A stretch of 64,000 nucleotides of DNA, from positions 97,749 through 161,748 of the forward strand of contig USLU01000003.1 in NCBI GenBank assembly GCA_900555635.1. The letters are read 5' to 3'. Below the pieces are notes generated by a model that was not told where the DNA came from, did not search any database, and saw only the letters and a program-made list of their open reading frames with translations. This document shows, piece after piece, positions 8,962 to 18,050 of this stretch. Both the position numbers and the translations under genes were made by a program. The stretch comes from an uncultured Bacteroides sp. (GTDB lineage: Bacteria; Bacteroidota; Bacteroidia; Bacteroidales; Bacteroidaceae). Position 1 is the first letter of the stretch. Each line of letters opens with the position of its first letter.

Positions 8962-9591
8962 ATGAAGAAAACCATCCTTTTGTTTTTGCCTTTCTTGTTT
9001 TTCTTGGCAGGTACATTTGTTTCTTGTGAAGAAGTCGAAGAGGTAACCAAGTACGATCACTGGAAAGAGCGTAATCAGGCATACATTGATTCTATAAAGA
9101 TCGTTGCGAATAATGGACATGTTGCTACGGAAGAACAAATAAGAGCTGTAAAGGTAGGAGATATGTTCATTCTTCAAAATTGGTTGATTAGTACTAATGA
9201 AACTCCTCAATATATATATTGTAGGAAACTAATAGCTAATCCTGAAGGTAGGATTCCAATTCAAACAGAGACTGTTAATGCCTATTATTATGGTACAATG
9301 ATTAACGGTGAGAAGTTTGATGGCGGTTTTGACGGATACGGAGCATTGGATCAAAATATTCCTATTCCGCCAACTAAAAAACCGGACCCTTTTAGTTGGA
9401 ATACAGACTTTACAATAGCAGAACCTAAGCTGACCAGTGGTTGGAAGATATGCCTTCAATACATGGCAGTTGGTGAGCGTTGGATGGTTTATATTCCTTC
9501 TGATTCAGCTTATGGAAAAGATGGACAGGGGGCTATTCCAGGCTACTCTACTTTAGTTTTTGATATAATATTAAACGGCATTGTAGAATAG
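8962..9591 (+). CDS. FKBP-type peptidyl-prolyl isomerase lipoprotein
   Basis: This 209-aa protein has a lipoprotein signal peptide (lipobox FVSC, Cys22). Its C-terminal half has FKBP hallmarks: GEKFDGG, LTSGWKICLQYMAVGERWMVYIP, then AYGKDGQGAIPGYSTLVFDI. It would catalyse prolyl cis-trans isomerisation or act as a folding chaperone in the periplasm or on a membrane face. Several active-site aromatics look substituted, so activity is not certain. It follows glyS closely. Confidence 0.88.
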   Translation: MKKTILLFLPFLFFLAGTFVSCEEVEEVTKYDHWKERNQAYIDSIKIVANNGHVATEEQIRAVKVGDMFILQNWLISTNETPQYIYCRKLIANPEGRIPIQTETVNAYYYGTMINGEKFDGGFDGYGALDQNIPIPPTKKPDPFSWNTDFTIAEPKLTSGWKICLQYMAVGERWMVYIPSDSAYGKDGQGAIPGYSTLVFDIILNGIVE

Positions 9592-9599
9592 TTTGCTTT

Positions 9600-9649
9600 A
9601 ATAATATCCCAAAAGCAGCCTCAATGGAGGTGCTTTTGGGATATTATTA
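9600..9649 (+). terminator. Terminator after glyS-FKBP
   Basis: A stem of about 17 bp (9600..9617 with 9631..9648) carries a smaller CCTC-AATG-GAGG hairpin at its tip. It lies 8 nt after the FKBP stop codon. Confidence 0.85.
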
Positions 9650-9828
9650 TATTAAATGATTAAATGTTTGTATCCGATTTTGGATGAAGTTGGGTCTCGG
9701 CATTATCTATCTACAGAGTTGTCATAAATATAAGTCATATCAGCAAACTCTGTAACAATACATCTATTTGCTAGTCAAGGCACAGTGCTTGATGCTCATT
9801 CCCATAGGGTATACTTTATTTCCCTTAA

Positions 9829-9986
9829 GGAAACAAAGTGTTTCAACATGCAGAATACCTCGTTCCAACAAGCAAAACAAATCATTTCCATATGTTGGAA
9901 TGGTTTGTTCTTCTAGTTGAAACAAATCGTTTCTACTGCTTGAAACAAAGTGTTCAGTACTATGAAATAAAATGTTAGCTGTTATA
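9829..9986. repeat. Degenerate tandem repeat, about seven 22/23-nt units
   Basis: Units begin near 9829, 9852, 9874, 9897, 9919, 9942 and 9964, alternating 23 and 22 nt. They share a GAAACAAA-T/G-CGTTTC-like core, best seen in units 1, 5 and 6. Individual units contain partly self-complementary TTGTTTC/GAAACAA phrases. There are no unique spacers and no cas genes nearby, so it is not a CRISPR array. The rest of the gap (9650..9828 and 9987..10164) shows nothing I recognise. Confidence 0.6.
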
Positions 9987-10164
9987 TGTAGTCGAGAAAA
10001 GAACTCTATCGTAAATGATTGGTATGGGCGTGCCACTTGTTTATATTGATGTTGCAGATAGGTGGCAGATGGCAGATGTTTTTCAGAAAACAAACTTTTG
10101 TGTAGAGTCCGTTCTTGAGCTTAAGTTATAAATGCCACCTTTTCTTCATCATGTGACTTACGAA

Positions 10165-12024
10165 TTATAGATTCTTCTTCAAAGCTTTCGTCCAAATCTT
10201 ATATCCAGCCTCATTCAGATGCAGCCCTTCGCTAGTAAACTCGGGGCTAAGCACATTCGTTCCTTTTTCGGTGAAAAGCGGGAAGAGATTGACGAAGGTA
10301 GCGCCTTTCTCATGGGCTAAAGCCTCTAGGCCGGCATTGATTTCGGGTATCATTGTGGATTTACCTTCCAGTTTCTTCCAGCGGCCGAAACTTTCGTTGA
10401 TGGGTAGCAGACTTTGCAGATAGAGTTTTGTTTCGGGCGACTCTTTGCGAATGCGGTCTACTACCATGCTGATATTGTTGATAATTCCGTTCGTGGTGGA
10501 GTCTTGCGAGAGGTCGTTCACGCCGATAAGCAGGAAGAGCTTTGCGGGATGGCCGGGCAATATTTGATGCAGACGGTCATAGATACCCATCACATTGTCG
10601 CCGCTGATACCACGGTTACGCACGTGCTTGTTACCGAGACGCTGCGCCCAATCTTTTCCACCTTCGGTCAGGCTATTGCCTAGCATTACGATGTCTTTGC
10701 TCGTGATGGCAGACTCGTCCATAAATTGGAGGAAACGGTTGTAATAATGATTGGTGTAGATACGTGGCGTGGGGTAGATCGATGCTGCTACTGCGTTGGC
10801 TATCAGTGAGCGCAAACGTACAACACTATGTCCATCTTCGGGATGTACGGCATTGATAAGCAGGATCACGGAGGTATTATTGTCCGGGTCGATAACAATG
10901 GATGTTCCTGTATATCCGGTATGGCTGTAAGTATTCGGACTGAATAAATCTCCGTTATTCGAAGCGTAGGCAGTGAAGTTGTCCCAGCCGAGGGTACGTC
11001 CCAGAGTTGCGGTAGCACGGGGCACGGTACGCATGGCCTTTACGCCGAGCGGACTAAGAATGCGACGTCCGTTCCACTCACCACCGTTTTGCAGGGCGGC
11101 ACAAAGAACAGCAATGTCTTCGGCACAAGAGAATACACCGGCATTTCCACTGATGCCACCGTTCAATACACGTGCCAGCGGGTCGTGTACTTGTCCGCAA
11201 AGAACTTGTCCGTCGGGTTGCTTCTCCGTTGGGGCGATGAGGCTGTGCCAGTCACCTTCGGTCAGGTTTGCCCAATGAGCGTCGGCGGTATTGCTCCATT
11301 TCCCGGATTTGTCACGTTGGCAAGGCAGGTAGTCGGTATGATCCATGCCAAGCACGTCGAAGAGATTTTCACGGGCAAATTCGCGCAAAGACTTTCCACT
11401 GATGGTTTCAATGATATGCTGTAGGGTGATGAAGTTCAGGCAGCTATATTGAAAGTCAGTTTGTGGTTCGAAGTCGCGCTTGCAAGTGGCAATGTACTCC
11501 ATTAAGCCGTCGGGATTGGGAGAACCGTATTTCTTTTCCAACTCTGCTGCTGGGGCGTAAGGAGGAAGGCCGGAGGAGTGCGTCATCAGGTCGGCAATGC
11601 GGATGGTCTTCTTGGACTTTCCGTCTTCACTCTCCCAACTTTTGAAGTTGGGGATATACATGCTGACGGGATCGAGCATGCGGAGCTTGCCTTGTTCTGC
11701 CAATATCATAGTGCAGACGGCTGTGCTCATGGACTTGCTGCAAGACGCCATGTCGAAGATGGTATTGACGGTCATCGGCTCTACGTTGGGGTAGATGCGT
11801 TTGTTGCCGTATGCTTTCAGATAAGCCATTTTGCCATTGCGTACCACAGCAAGTACGGCACCGGGGATATTCTTGTCGGCAATAGCCTTTTCGATGGCTT
11901 CGTCGGCATACATCAGTTTGCGTGAGTCCATACCCACTTGTTCAGGGGCTACCCGTTGCAAGGGCTGTGCTACTGCCTGCAAAGCAAGTAGTGCAAGGAT
12001 AAGTGTAGCAAGAATATTTTTCAT
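10165..12024 (-). CDS. Serine hydrolase (beta-lactamase fold) fused to SGNH hydrolase
   Basis: This 619-aa protein has a signal peptide (MKNILATLILALLALQAVAQ). Residues about 25-400 are a class C beta-lactamase-like domain with the SxxK motif SCSK (S94, K97), Tyr193 in FQYSCLN and a C-terminal HTGYTG in place of KTG. Residues about 430-619 are an SGNH/GDSL esterase with GNSLTEGG, GISGDN, IGVNDL and EGLHLNEAGY; the block V Asp appears as Glu. In Bacillus subtilis a beta-lactamase-fold amidase (AmiE/YbbE) lies in the murQ-namZ cluster and removes peptides from MurNAc. An equivalent periplasmic role, with the SGNH domain removing O-acyl groups, is plausible here but inferred. It is the last gene of the minus-strand cluster. 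Confidence 0.82.
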   Translation of the reverse strand: MKNILATLILALLALQAVAQPLQRVAPEQVGMDSRKLMYADEAIEKAIADKNIPGAVLAVVRNGKMAYLKAYGNKRIYPNVEPMTVNTIFDMASCSKSMSTAVCTMILAEQGKLRMLDPVSMYIPNFKSWESEDGKSKKTIRIADLMTHSSGLPPYAPAAELEKKYGSPNPDGLMEYIATCKRDFEPQTDFQYSCLNFITLQHIIETISGKSLREFARENLFDVLGMDHTDYLPCQRDKSGKWSNTADAHWANLTEGDWHSLIAPTEKQPDGQVLCGQVHDPLARVLNGGISGNAGVFSCAEDIAVLCAALQNGGEWNGRRILSPLGVKAMRTVPRATATLGRTLGWDNFTAYASNNGDLFSPNTYSHTGYTGTSIVIDPDNNTSVILLINAVHPEDGHSVVRLRSLIANAVAASIYPTPRIYTNHYYNRFLQFMDESAITSKDIVMLGNSLTEGGKDWAQRLGNKHVRNRGISGDNVMGIYDRLHQILPGHPAKLFLLIGVNDLSQDSTTNGIINNISMVVDRIRKESPETKLYLQSLLPINESFGRWKKLEGKSTMIPEINAGLEALAHEKGATFVNLFPLFTEKGTNVLSPEFTSEGLHLNEAGYKIWTKALKKNL

Positions 12025-12057
12025 ACTGTAAGTATTAAGTTGTGCCTGAAATATTGT

Positions 12058-12876
12058 TTATTCAATGCCGCGATAGGCATCACATGCTTTCTTTACAGAA
12101 CCGTGCATCAGTAGCAAAGCTTTTGCTTTACCATAATCCAGTCCGAGTTCCTCGACAATCATACGTGTGCCACGGTCCACCAACTTTTGGTTGCTGAGCT
12201 GCATATTGACCATCTTGTTACCTTTTACACGTCCCAGTTGAATCATAACAGAAGTCGTAATCATATTCAGAATCATCTTCTGACCTGTACCCGACTTCAT
12301 ACGTGAACTTCCGGTTACATACTCCGGACCTACAATCATTTCGATGGCCACATCTGCTTCGGCAGCCATAGGCGAATCGGGATTACTGGTGATGCACCCG
12401 GTCAGAATGCCATGCGCGCGTGCTTCGTGCATGGCTCCGATTACATAGGGAGTGGTGCCCGAAGCGGCAATACCTATGACAGTGTCCTTGTCGGTAATGT
12501 TGCGCTCTACCAGTTCTTCCCAGCCGCGGGTGGTGTTGTCTTCGGCATTCTCTACAGGATTGCGCAAGGCGGTATCACCACCGGCTATCAGACCGATAAT
12601 CAAGGTGGGAGGCATGCCGAATGTAGGTGGTATCTCCGAGGCATCGAGAACGCCGAGGCGTCCGCTGGTACCGGCACCCATATAGAAGATACGTCCGCCT
12701 TGTTTCATACGAGGAACAATTTGGGTTACTAACTTCTCTATTTGGGGGATTGCTTTCTGCACAGCAAGTGCCACTTTCTGGTCTTCTGTGTTGATATCTT
12801 CCAGAATTTCACGAACTGATTTCTTTTCCAGATCGTTGTAGAGCGAAGGTTGCTCTGAGATTTTTTCGAATGCCAT
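12058..12876 (-). CDS. murQ: N-acetylmuramic acid 6-phosphate etherase MurQ
   Basis: This 272-aa SIS-domain lyase cleaves the lactyl ether of MurNAc-6-phosphate, giving GlcNAc-6-phosphate and D-lactate in the cytoplasm. Recognisable features are GAGTSGRLGVLDASE (residues 67-81, with E81 at the position of the catalytic acid), GLIAGGDTALRNPVENAED and EYVTGSSRMKSGTGQK. The length is slightly shorter than the usual near 300 aa. It is 24 nt downstream of the kinase gene that would supply its substrate. It is a key marker of a MurNAc salvage pathway. Confidence 0.95.
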   Translation of the reverse strand: MAFEKISEQPSLYNDLEKKSVREILEDINTEDQKVALAVQKAIPQIEKLVTQIVPRMKQGGRIFYMGAGTSGRLGVLDASEIPPTFGMPPTLIIGLIAGGDTALRNPVENAEDNTTRGWEELVERNITDKDTVIGIAASGTTPYVIGAMHEARAHGILTGCITSNPDSPMAAEADVAIEMIVGPEYVTGSSRMKSGTGQKMILNMITTSVMIQLGRVKGNKMVNMQLSNQKLVDRGTRMIVEELGLDYGKAKALLLMHGSVKKACDAYRGIE

Positions 12877-12900
12877 AGAATAATGATTAGTGGTTAGTGA

Positions 12901-13761
12901 TTAATGATTAATGACTTGTGAGACCTGGCTGTGATACTTTATCAGTCCTTCCATCGGGCTTTTAATGATGGTACCCAGTTGAATGCCCATTTCCTGTGCG
13001 GCCTCCTCCAATACTTCCTTGTAGTGGAAAGCTACAGAGCCGATCATGTGTACCTTGCTGTGCTGGTAGTCGTATTGCATTACATTACGTTTCAGAAAAG
13101 CCTTGAAACTATTCAAGACAAGCGTACGTACACAAACCTCGTTCAAATTCTGTGAAAGGAATGGAGATAAACTTGCAAGGAAGCGGTTAGGGAACGGCTT
13201 GCGATAAACACGGTCGATGATGTCGGCAGGAGTCAGATTGAACTGGGCCAGAAACTTTTCTTTCAGTTCCGGCGTCATTTGGTTCTTGAGGATATCGCCT
13301 ACCAATAGCTTACCCAGGCAAGCGCCGCTACCTTCGTCTCCTAATATGAAACCCAGCGGGGAGACGTTGGTCACAATCTCTTTGCCATCGTAATAACAAG
13401 AATTAGAACCCGTACCCATGATGCAGGCGATTCCGGCATTGTGTCCGCACAATCCACGTGCGGCAGCCAGCATGTCGGTACTTACTTCCACTTCACCTTT
13501 TACCTTGAGGTGCTTGGTTATGGCTCGATGCACCATTTCTATTTTGTCGGGAAATCCACAGCCGGCTCCGTAGAAATAGACGGCATCCAATTCGTTTGAT
13601 TTTAACTGAGGTAGAAGTGCGGTTGCTATCTCATTACTGATTTCCTCTTCCGACTGGAAGAATGGATTAGTTCCTTTTGTGAAAATCTGCTGGAGAGGTA
13701 CTCCGTTCTCTACCAAACACCAATCGGTCTTTGTAGAGCCACTGTCTGCTATTAGAATCAT
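12901..13761 (-). CDS. murK: BadF/BadG-family sugar kinase, probably MurNAc (or GlcNAc) kinase
   Basis: This 286-aa ASKHA-fold kinase has the phosphate-1 loop DSGSTKTDW (6-14), phosphate-2 GTGSNS and the conserved GDEGSGA. It would phosphorylate free amino sugar in the cytoplasm. Direct adjacency to murQ points to MurNAc as substrate, as for MurK of Tannerella forsythia and Clostridium; GlcNAc may also be accepted. A paralog lies at 51322..52170. Short low-complexity TTAGTGATTAATGATTAATG sequence separates it from murQ. Confidence 0.85.
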   Translation of the reverse strand: MILIADSGSTKTDWCLVENGVPLQQIFTKGTNPFFQSEEEISNEIATALLPQLKSNELDAVYFYGAGCGFPDKIEMVHRAITKHLKVKGEVEVSTDMLAAARGLCGHNAGIACIMGTGSNSCYYDGKEIVTNVSPLGFILGDEGSGACLGKLLVGDILKNQMTPELKEKFLAQFNLTPADIIDRVYRKPFPNRFLASLSPFLSQNLNEVCVRTLVLNSFKAFLKRNVMQYDYQHSKVHMIGSVAFHYKEVLEEAAQEMGIQLGTIIKSPMEGLIKYHSQVSQVINH

Positions 13762-13769
13762 GATTAGTT

Positions 13770-13880
13770 AGAGTTATAAGTTATTAGTTATAAGTTATAA
13801 GTTATTTGCTTACGATAGGGCTGTGCTAAGCCGAAGGGGAAACACAAGCAAATAACTTATAACTCATAACTCGTAACTAG
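13770..13880. repeat. Low-complexity inverted repeat between murK and the membrane protein gene
   Basis: The left arm, made of AAGTTAT repeats and ending AGTTATAAGTTATTTGCTT, pairs with AAGCAAATAACTTATAACT starting at 13846. The stem is 19 bp or longer around a loop of about 34 nt. It is the type of REP-like intergenic hairpin common in Bacteroides and may modulate read-through in the operon. Confidence 0.75.
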
Positions 13881-13883
13881 TTA

Positions 13884-15068
13884 TTATATCTTAATATATA
13901 TTTTCCGTTTGTATAGTTGATAGCCGATGCACCAATTGATGGCAACGAACAGCAAGGCGTAAGCTAGCGATCCATTCAACTCACCCAATACAGGTGTGAG
14001 GAGTTTATTGTATAAGAAACCATGTATGCTGATGCTGCCGCCGTCCCATGGGAAGCTGATACTTCCGAAGAGGATGCTCAGTACGCCACCCAATACATAC
14101 ATAAACAGCGGATTTACGCCGAATGACTCGAAGAAAGTACACCACTTCTTATAACCTTTCACATCGATAATCCATATGAGCAGTGCCAGGAAGCTGGATG
14201 CAAGACCGCAAGTGACGAGTACGAAAGTGGGTGACCATATCTTTTTGCTGATGGGGCATCCGTAGCTCAGCAAGAAGCCGGAGAAAGTAAGGATAACACC
14301 TGCCAGAAACAAGGTGATGAGTTGTGAGTTGAGGAAAGAGGCACGGTCTTCCGATTTGTTACCGTCCAGCATCAAGCGTCCTACATAGAAGCCCAACAAC
14401 ACATGTGCGATAGCGGGAATAGTACTCAATACACCTTCCGGATCAATACCGTTGTCTTTATACATGTGTGCAGGGGTAAGGATGGCACGGTCCACAATAG
14501 ACAGGATGTTTGTTTCATTGTAGGCAAAACCATTACCAAATATCAGTAGGATAAAGTATCCCAGCAACAGAGTAACGATAAGATAAGGGATGTAGCGATG
14601 TTTCAGAGTCAGTGCAATGATAGCAGTCGCTCCGTAGCACAAGGCCAGGCGTTGCATGACGCCCAATATACGCATACGGTCGAAAGTCCATACGGATGCC
14701 CAGAGGTTTTCGCCGAAACTAAGGTCTTCGGGGGCGGAACTCCAATAATAGCAGAAACGTGAAAACCAACCGATAGCCATACCGATGATGAATATCACGA
14801 TGGTACGTTTCAGGATTTTCAAGGCAGCGGCATGACTGAACTCAAAGTTGTACTTCTTCAGTGAGATATAGGTCGATATACCCATAATAAACATGAAGAA
14901 AGGGAAAACCAGGTCGGTGGGGGTTAGGCCTATCCATTCGGCGTGTCTCAGGGGGGCGTAGATATGTCCCCATGATCCCGGATTATTAACAAGGATCATG
15001 CCTGCGATGGTTACCCCCCGGAGGATATCGAGGGCGAGTAGGCGTTTGTTGGTTTTTGGACTGTTCAT
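13884..15068 (-). CDS. HGSNAT/DUF5009-like integral membrane protein, possible MurNAc transporter or acyltransferase
   Basis: This 394-aa protein has about ten hydrophobic segments. It begins RLLALDILRGVTIAGMILVNNPGSWG, the signature of the heparan-alpha-glucosaminide N-acetyltransferase-like family (DUF5009/YeiB relatives), followed by the amphipathic HAEWIGLTPTDLVFPFFMF. In Tannerella forsythia the inner-membrane MurNAc transporter MurT lies next to murK and murQ and, as I recall, belongs to this family. Here the gene is likewise directly upstream of murK. Function as a transporter or as a sugar acyltransferase cannot be separated from sequence. Confidence 0.75.
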   Translation of the reverse strand: MNSPKTNKRLLALDILRGVTIAGMILVNNPGSWGHIYAPLRHAEWIGLTPTDLVFPFFMFIMGISTYISLKKYNFEFSHAAALKILKRTIVIFIIGMAIGWFSRFCYYWSSAPEDLSFGENLWASVWTFDRMRILGVMQRLALCYGATAIIALTLKHRYIPYLIVTLLLGYFILLIFGNGFAYNETNILSIVDRAILTPAHMYKDNGIDPEGVLSTIPAIAHVLLGFYVGRLMLDGNKSEDRASFLNSQLITLFLAGVILTFSGFLLSYGCPISKKIWSPTFVLVTCGLASSFLALLIWIIDVKGYKKWCTFFESFGVNPLFMYVLGGVLSILFGSISFPWDGGSISIHGFLYNKLLTPVLGELNGSLAYALLFVAINWCIGYQLYKRKIYIKI

Positions 15069-15082
15069 GGTATTTTGATGTG

Positions 15083-18000
15083 TTAGTTAATTGATTTTGC
15101 TACTGTGCATTGATCTACCAGGTAGACGATAGATACGTATGGAATGCCTGCATTAGTCGTCAGCCCTATTTCACAGGTGCGGCTATTGGAGTAGCCGATG
15201 CTTATCTGTGCTGCTTCTATTTGTGGGCGAAGTTTGCGTAAGGCGTATGCATTCAGTTCGGGATAGGTGAAGCCCCGGTCACCGGCAAAGCCACAACATC
15301 CCACTTCTTCGGGGACCACTACATGGCTGGAGCAGAGGCGGGCAAGGGAGATGATGGTATCTGCCAGTCCCATTTTACGCATGGAGCAGGTGATATGAAG
15401 TGCGATAGCACGATCTGTTTGGGTAAAATCCAATTTATCCCGCAAGAAGGTATAGATGAATTCGGCAGGCTCATAGAGTTTCATCTTCTTGATAGTTTCG
15501 CGCATGCGATGCAAGCAAGGGCTTTGGTCGCATAACACAGGATACTTGCCTTGTTCGCTGGCCTCCCAAAGGGCAGCCTCCAGTTCGGCGGTTTTGCGGT
15601 CGGCAATGTCGAGCATACCCTTGCTTTCCCAAATAGTGCCGCAGCAAAGATTCTCCATATTCTTGGGGAAGATTACTTCATAACCGGCCTTCTGCAATAA
15701 AGAAATCATCTTGTTGACCAATGGTTGTTCAACAGGACTCTTCTTGGGCAAACCCATAGTCTGATTGATGCAACTGGGGAAATAGACCACTTTGTTTAAT
15801 GAAGGATGAGGTTCTTCATTCTTCATTTTATAGGCTTTTGGCATGGCAGGCGTCCACAGTGGGATACCCAAAGCTTTGTGCATGCCTAGGGTAACGGTGC
15901 TCATGGCTTTGGTACCGAGAATGCTGTGTCCGAGGTCGGCGAGGGTTAGTACGGGGCGGAGTACGCTCTTGATACCGGCAAAGTGCCGGGCGGCGTAGTT
16001 TCCTGCCTTGTAGCCTAGACTGTTGGCAGGCAGAGCTTCTTGGCGGATGATGTGGGTAAGGTCGCCTGTGCTGATATCCATGGGGCAAGACATCGAACAT
16101 AATCCGTCTCCCGCACAGGTTTGGTTGCCGGGATAATTGTATTGTTTCTCAAGCAGGGCGAGACGTTGCGGGTCATTGCCACTTTGCTTCAAGCGGGAAA
16201 TCTCGCGTTGTAATACGATGCGCTGGCGTGAAGAAAGCGTGAATCCGCAGGAGAGGCAGTTTACCTCGCAGAAACCGCATTCTATGCAACGATTGACTTT
16301 GGCTGCCGGACTATCTTCACTCAGAGGAATAAGTGGCAGTGGCTTGAAGTTCTTGATATGGCAATGGGGATCGTCATTGAAGATGACTCCCGGATTCAGC
16401 AAGCCTTTGGGGTCGAAAAGAGCTTTGACGGCTTTCATGACATTGAAAGCGGCGTCTCCCCATTCGTAACAGACAAACGGGGCCATGTTACGCCCTGTGC
16501 CGTGTTCGGCTTTTAGGGAGCCGTCGTACTTGTCCACCACTAAGGTCTTGACATCGTTCATCAGCTCTTCGTAGCGTTTTACTTCGGTATCGCTGCTGAA
16601 AGATTGGTTGATGATAAAGTGATAATTGCCTTCCAAGGCATGTCCGTAGATGCAGGCGTCGTCGTAGCCGTGACGGGCTATGAGTTGTTGCAGTTCTGCC
16701 GTGGCTTCGGGCAGGTCTTCTATATGGAAGGCGATGTCTTCAATCAGGCAGGTGGTTCCCGGCTGGCGGGTGCCGCCCACTGAGGGGAAGATACCGGAAC
16801 GGATAGCCCAGTATTTGGAATACTCCTCCGGTTTGTCTGTAAAATGTACGGGAATATAGGTTTTGAAAGTACTCAGTGTGCTTTCTATTGCAGATATATT
16901 TTGCTTTAGCTCCTCCGGTGTACATGCTTTGGTTTCGGTCAGTATAGCGGTTAGCCCGGTTTCGTCGCCCGGTTCTACACCCGGGAGGACGGATGAGGCA
17001 ACTTCGCCTTTGTAACGCAGGAAGACAGGGTCGTTGACGGAAGAGAGGCTCTTGTAGTCAAGCAGTTCGGCTCCTTTCACAATCCATTCCTCTTTCTCGT
17101 TGGTCAGTTTCTTTAGAGCAACTACCGCACGGCAGGCATCTTTGATGGTCTTGAAATAGAGCATGGCGCTTGCCTTGCAGGGATAATCGTATTCAGTCTT
17201 CATGGTGACTTGTGACAGGAAAGCCAAGGTTCCTTCTGAGCCGACCATGAGATGGGTGATTATATCGAACGGGTCGTCATAACGCACGAAAGGCAGGATA
17301 TTCAGCCCGGTTACGTTTTTAATGGAATATTTGTAACGTATGCGTTCTGCCAGCTTTTCGTCGGCACGTACTTGGTCGCGTAGGTTGCAGATTTGACGGA
17401 TGAAGTCGGCATGTGTCGCTTCGAAAGAGGCGCGACTGACGGGATCGCCGGTATCCAGGATGGTTCCGTCTGCCAGTACAATGCGGGCGGAGAGGAGTAC
17501 TTTGTCACTATTGGCATGCGTACCGCAGTTCATTCCCGAAGCGTTGTTCATAACGATGCCGCCTACCATGGCACTCTTTACGGAAGCGGGGTCCGGTGCG
17601 AATTTACGTCCGTAAGGCGCTAGTAGTTCATTGACCCGCCCGCCGATAATGCCCGGTTGAAGGGTGATTTGTTCGTGATCGGCAGAAATGGAATATTTCT
17701 CCCAATGTTTGCCGGCTACAATAAGGATAGAATCACTAATAGCCTGACCGGATAGGCTGGTTCCGGCCGGCCCAATTCAAAGACACGGAAAGTAACGGGC
17801 AGCCTATAACGGTCGGCAAGTTTCAACAGTTGCGAGACTTCATCTTCTTCCGTCGAGCGGATTACTATCTGAGGGATGAGACGATAGAATCCTGCATCTG
17901 TACCCCATGCCAGCCGGCGGAGTTCGTCGGTGTAAATTCTTTCTTGCGGAATGAATTGACGGGCTTCTTGCAGGAAGCCTAAATACTCATTGTTCTCCAT
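15083..18000 (-). pseudogene. FAD/Fe-S D-lactate dehydrogenase-like gene, disrupted by a frameshift
   Basis: Two minus-strand frames together encode one protein of about 967 residues. Codons from 18000 down to 17785 give the N-terminus (MENNEYLGFLQEARQFIPQE to LPVTFR). The rest is open from about 17767 down to 15083 and resumes with AGTSLSGQAISDS. At 17768..17784 there are 17 nt where one codon (Ala) is expected, a net gain of 14 nt that shifts the frame inside the FAD-binding glycine loop; the first frame then stops at 17716. Downstream parts look intact: FAD_binding_4 and oxidase C domains, two Fe-S motifs (CIECGFCEVNCLSCG and CAGDGLCSMSCP) and two CCG domains (LCCGTIWES, GCCGFAGDRG). The family oxidises D-lactate or glycolate at the membrane. 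MurQ generates D-lactate, which fits the location. A sequencing error or a true recent mutation are both possible. Confidence 0.85.
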
Positions 18001-18050
18001 AATGAAATCTCCTTTCTTTATCTTTTTAATCTGGTCTCTATGATGTGAAA

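Noticed and set aside
9829..9986. CRISPR array
   Set aside because: Units abut with no unique spacers, they are degenerate, and no cas genes are nearby.
15083..17569. Intact oxidoreductase starting at MVGGIVMNNASG
   Set aside because: This start lies inside the FAD-binding domain; the missing N-terminus is encoded in another frame up to 18000, so the gene is disrupted rather than short.
17716..17784. Programmed frameshift in the D-lactate-dehydrogenase-like gene
   Set aside because: No slippery heptamer or stimulatory structure, and 14 extra nucleotides cannot be bypassed by a one-base shift without leaving foreign residues in the FAD loop.
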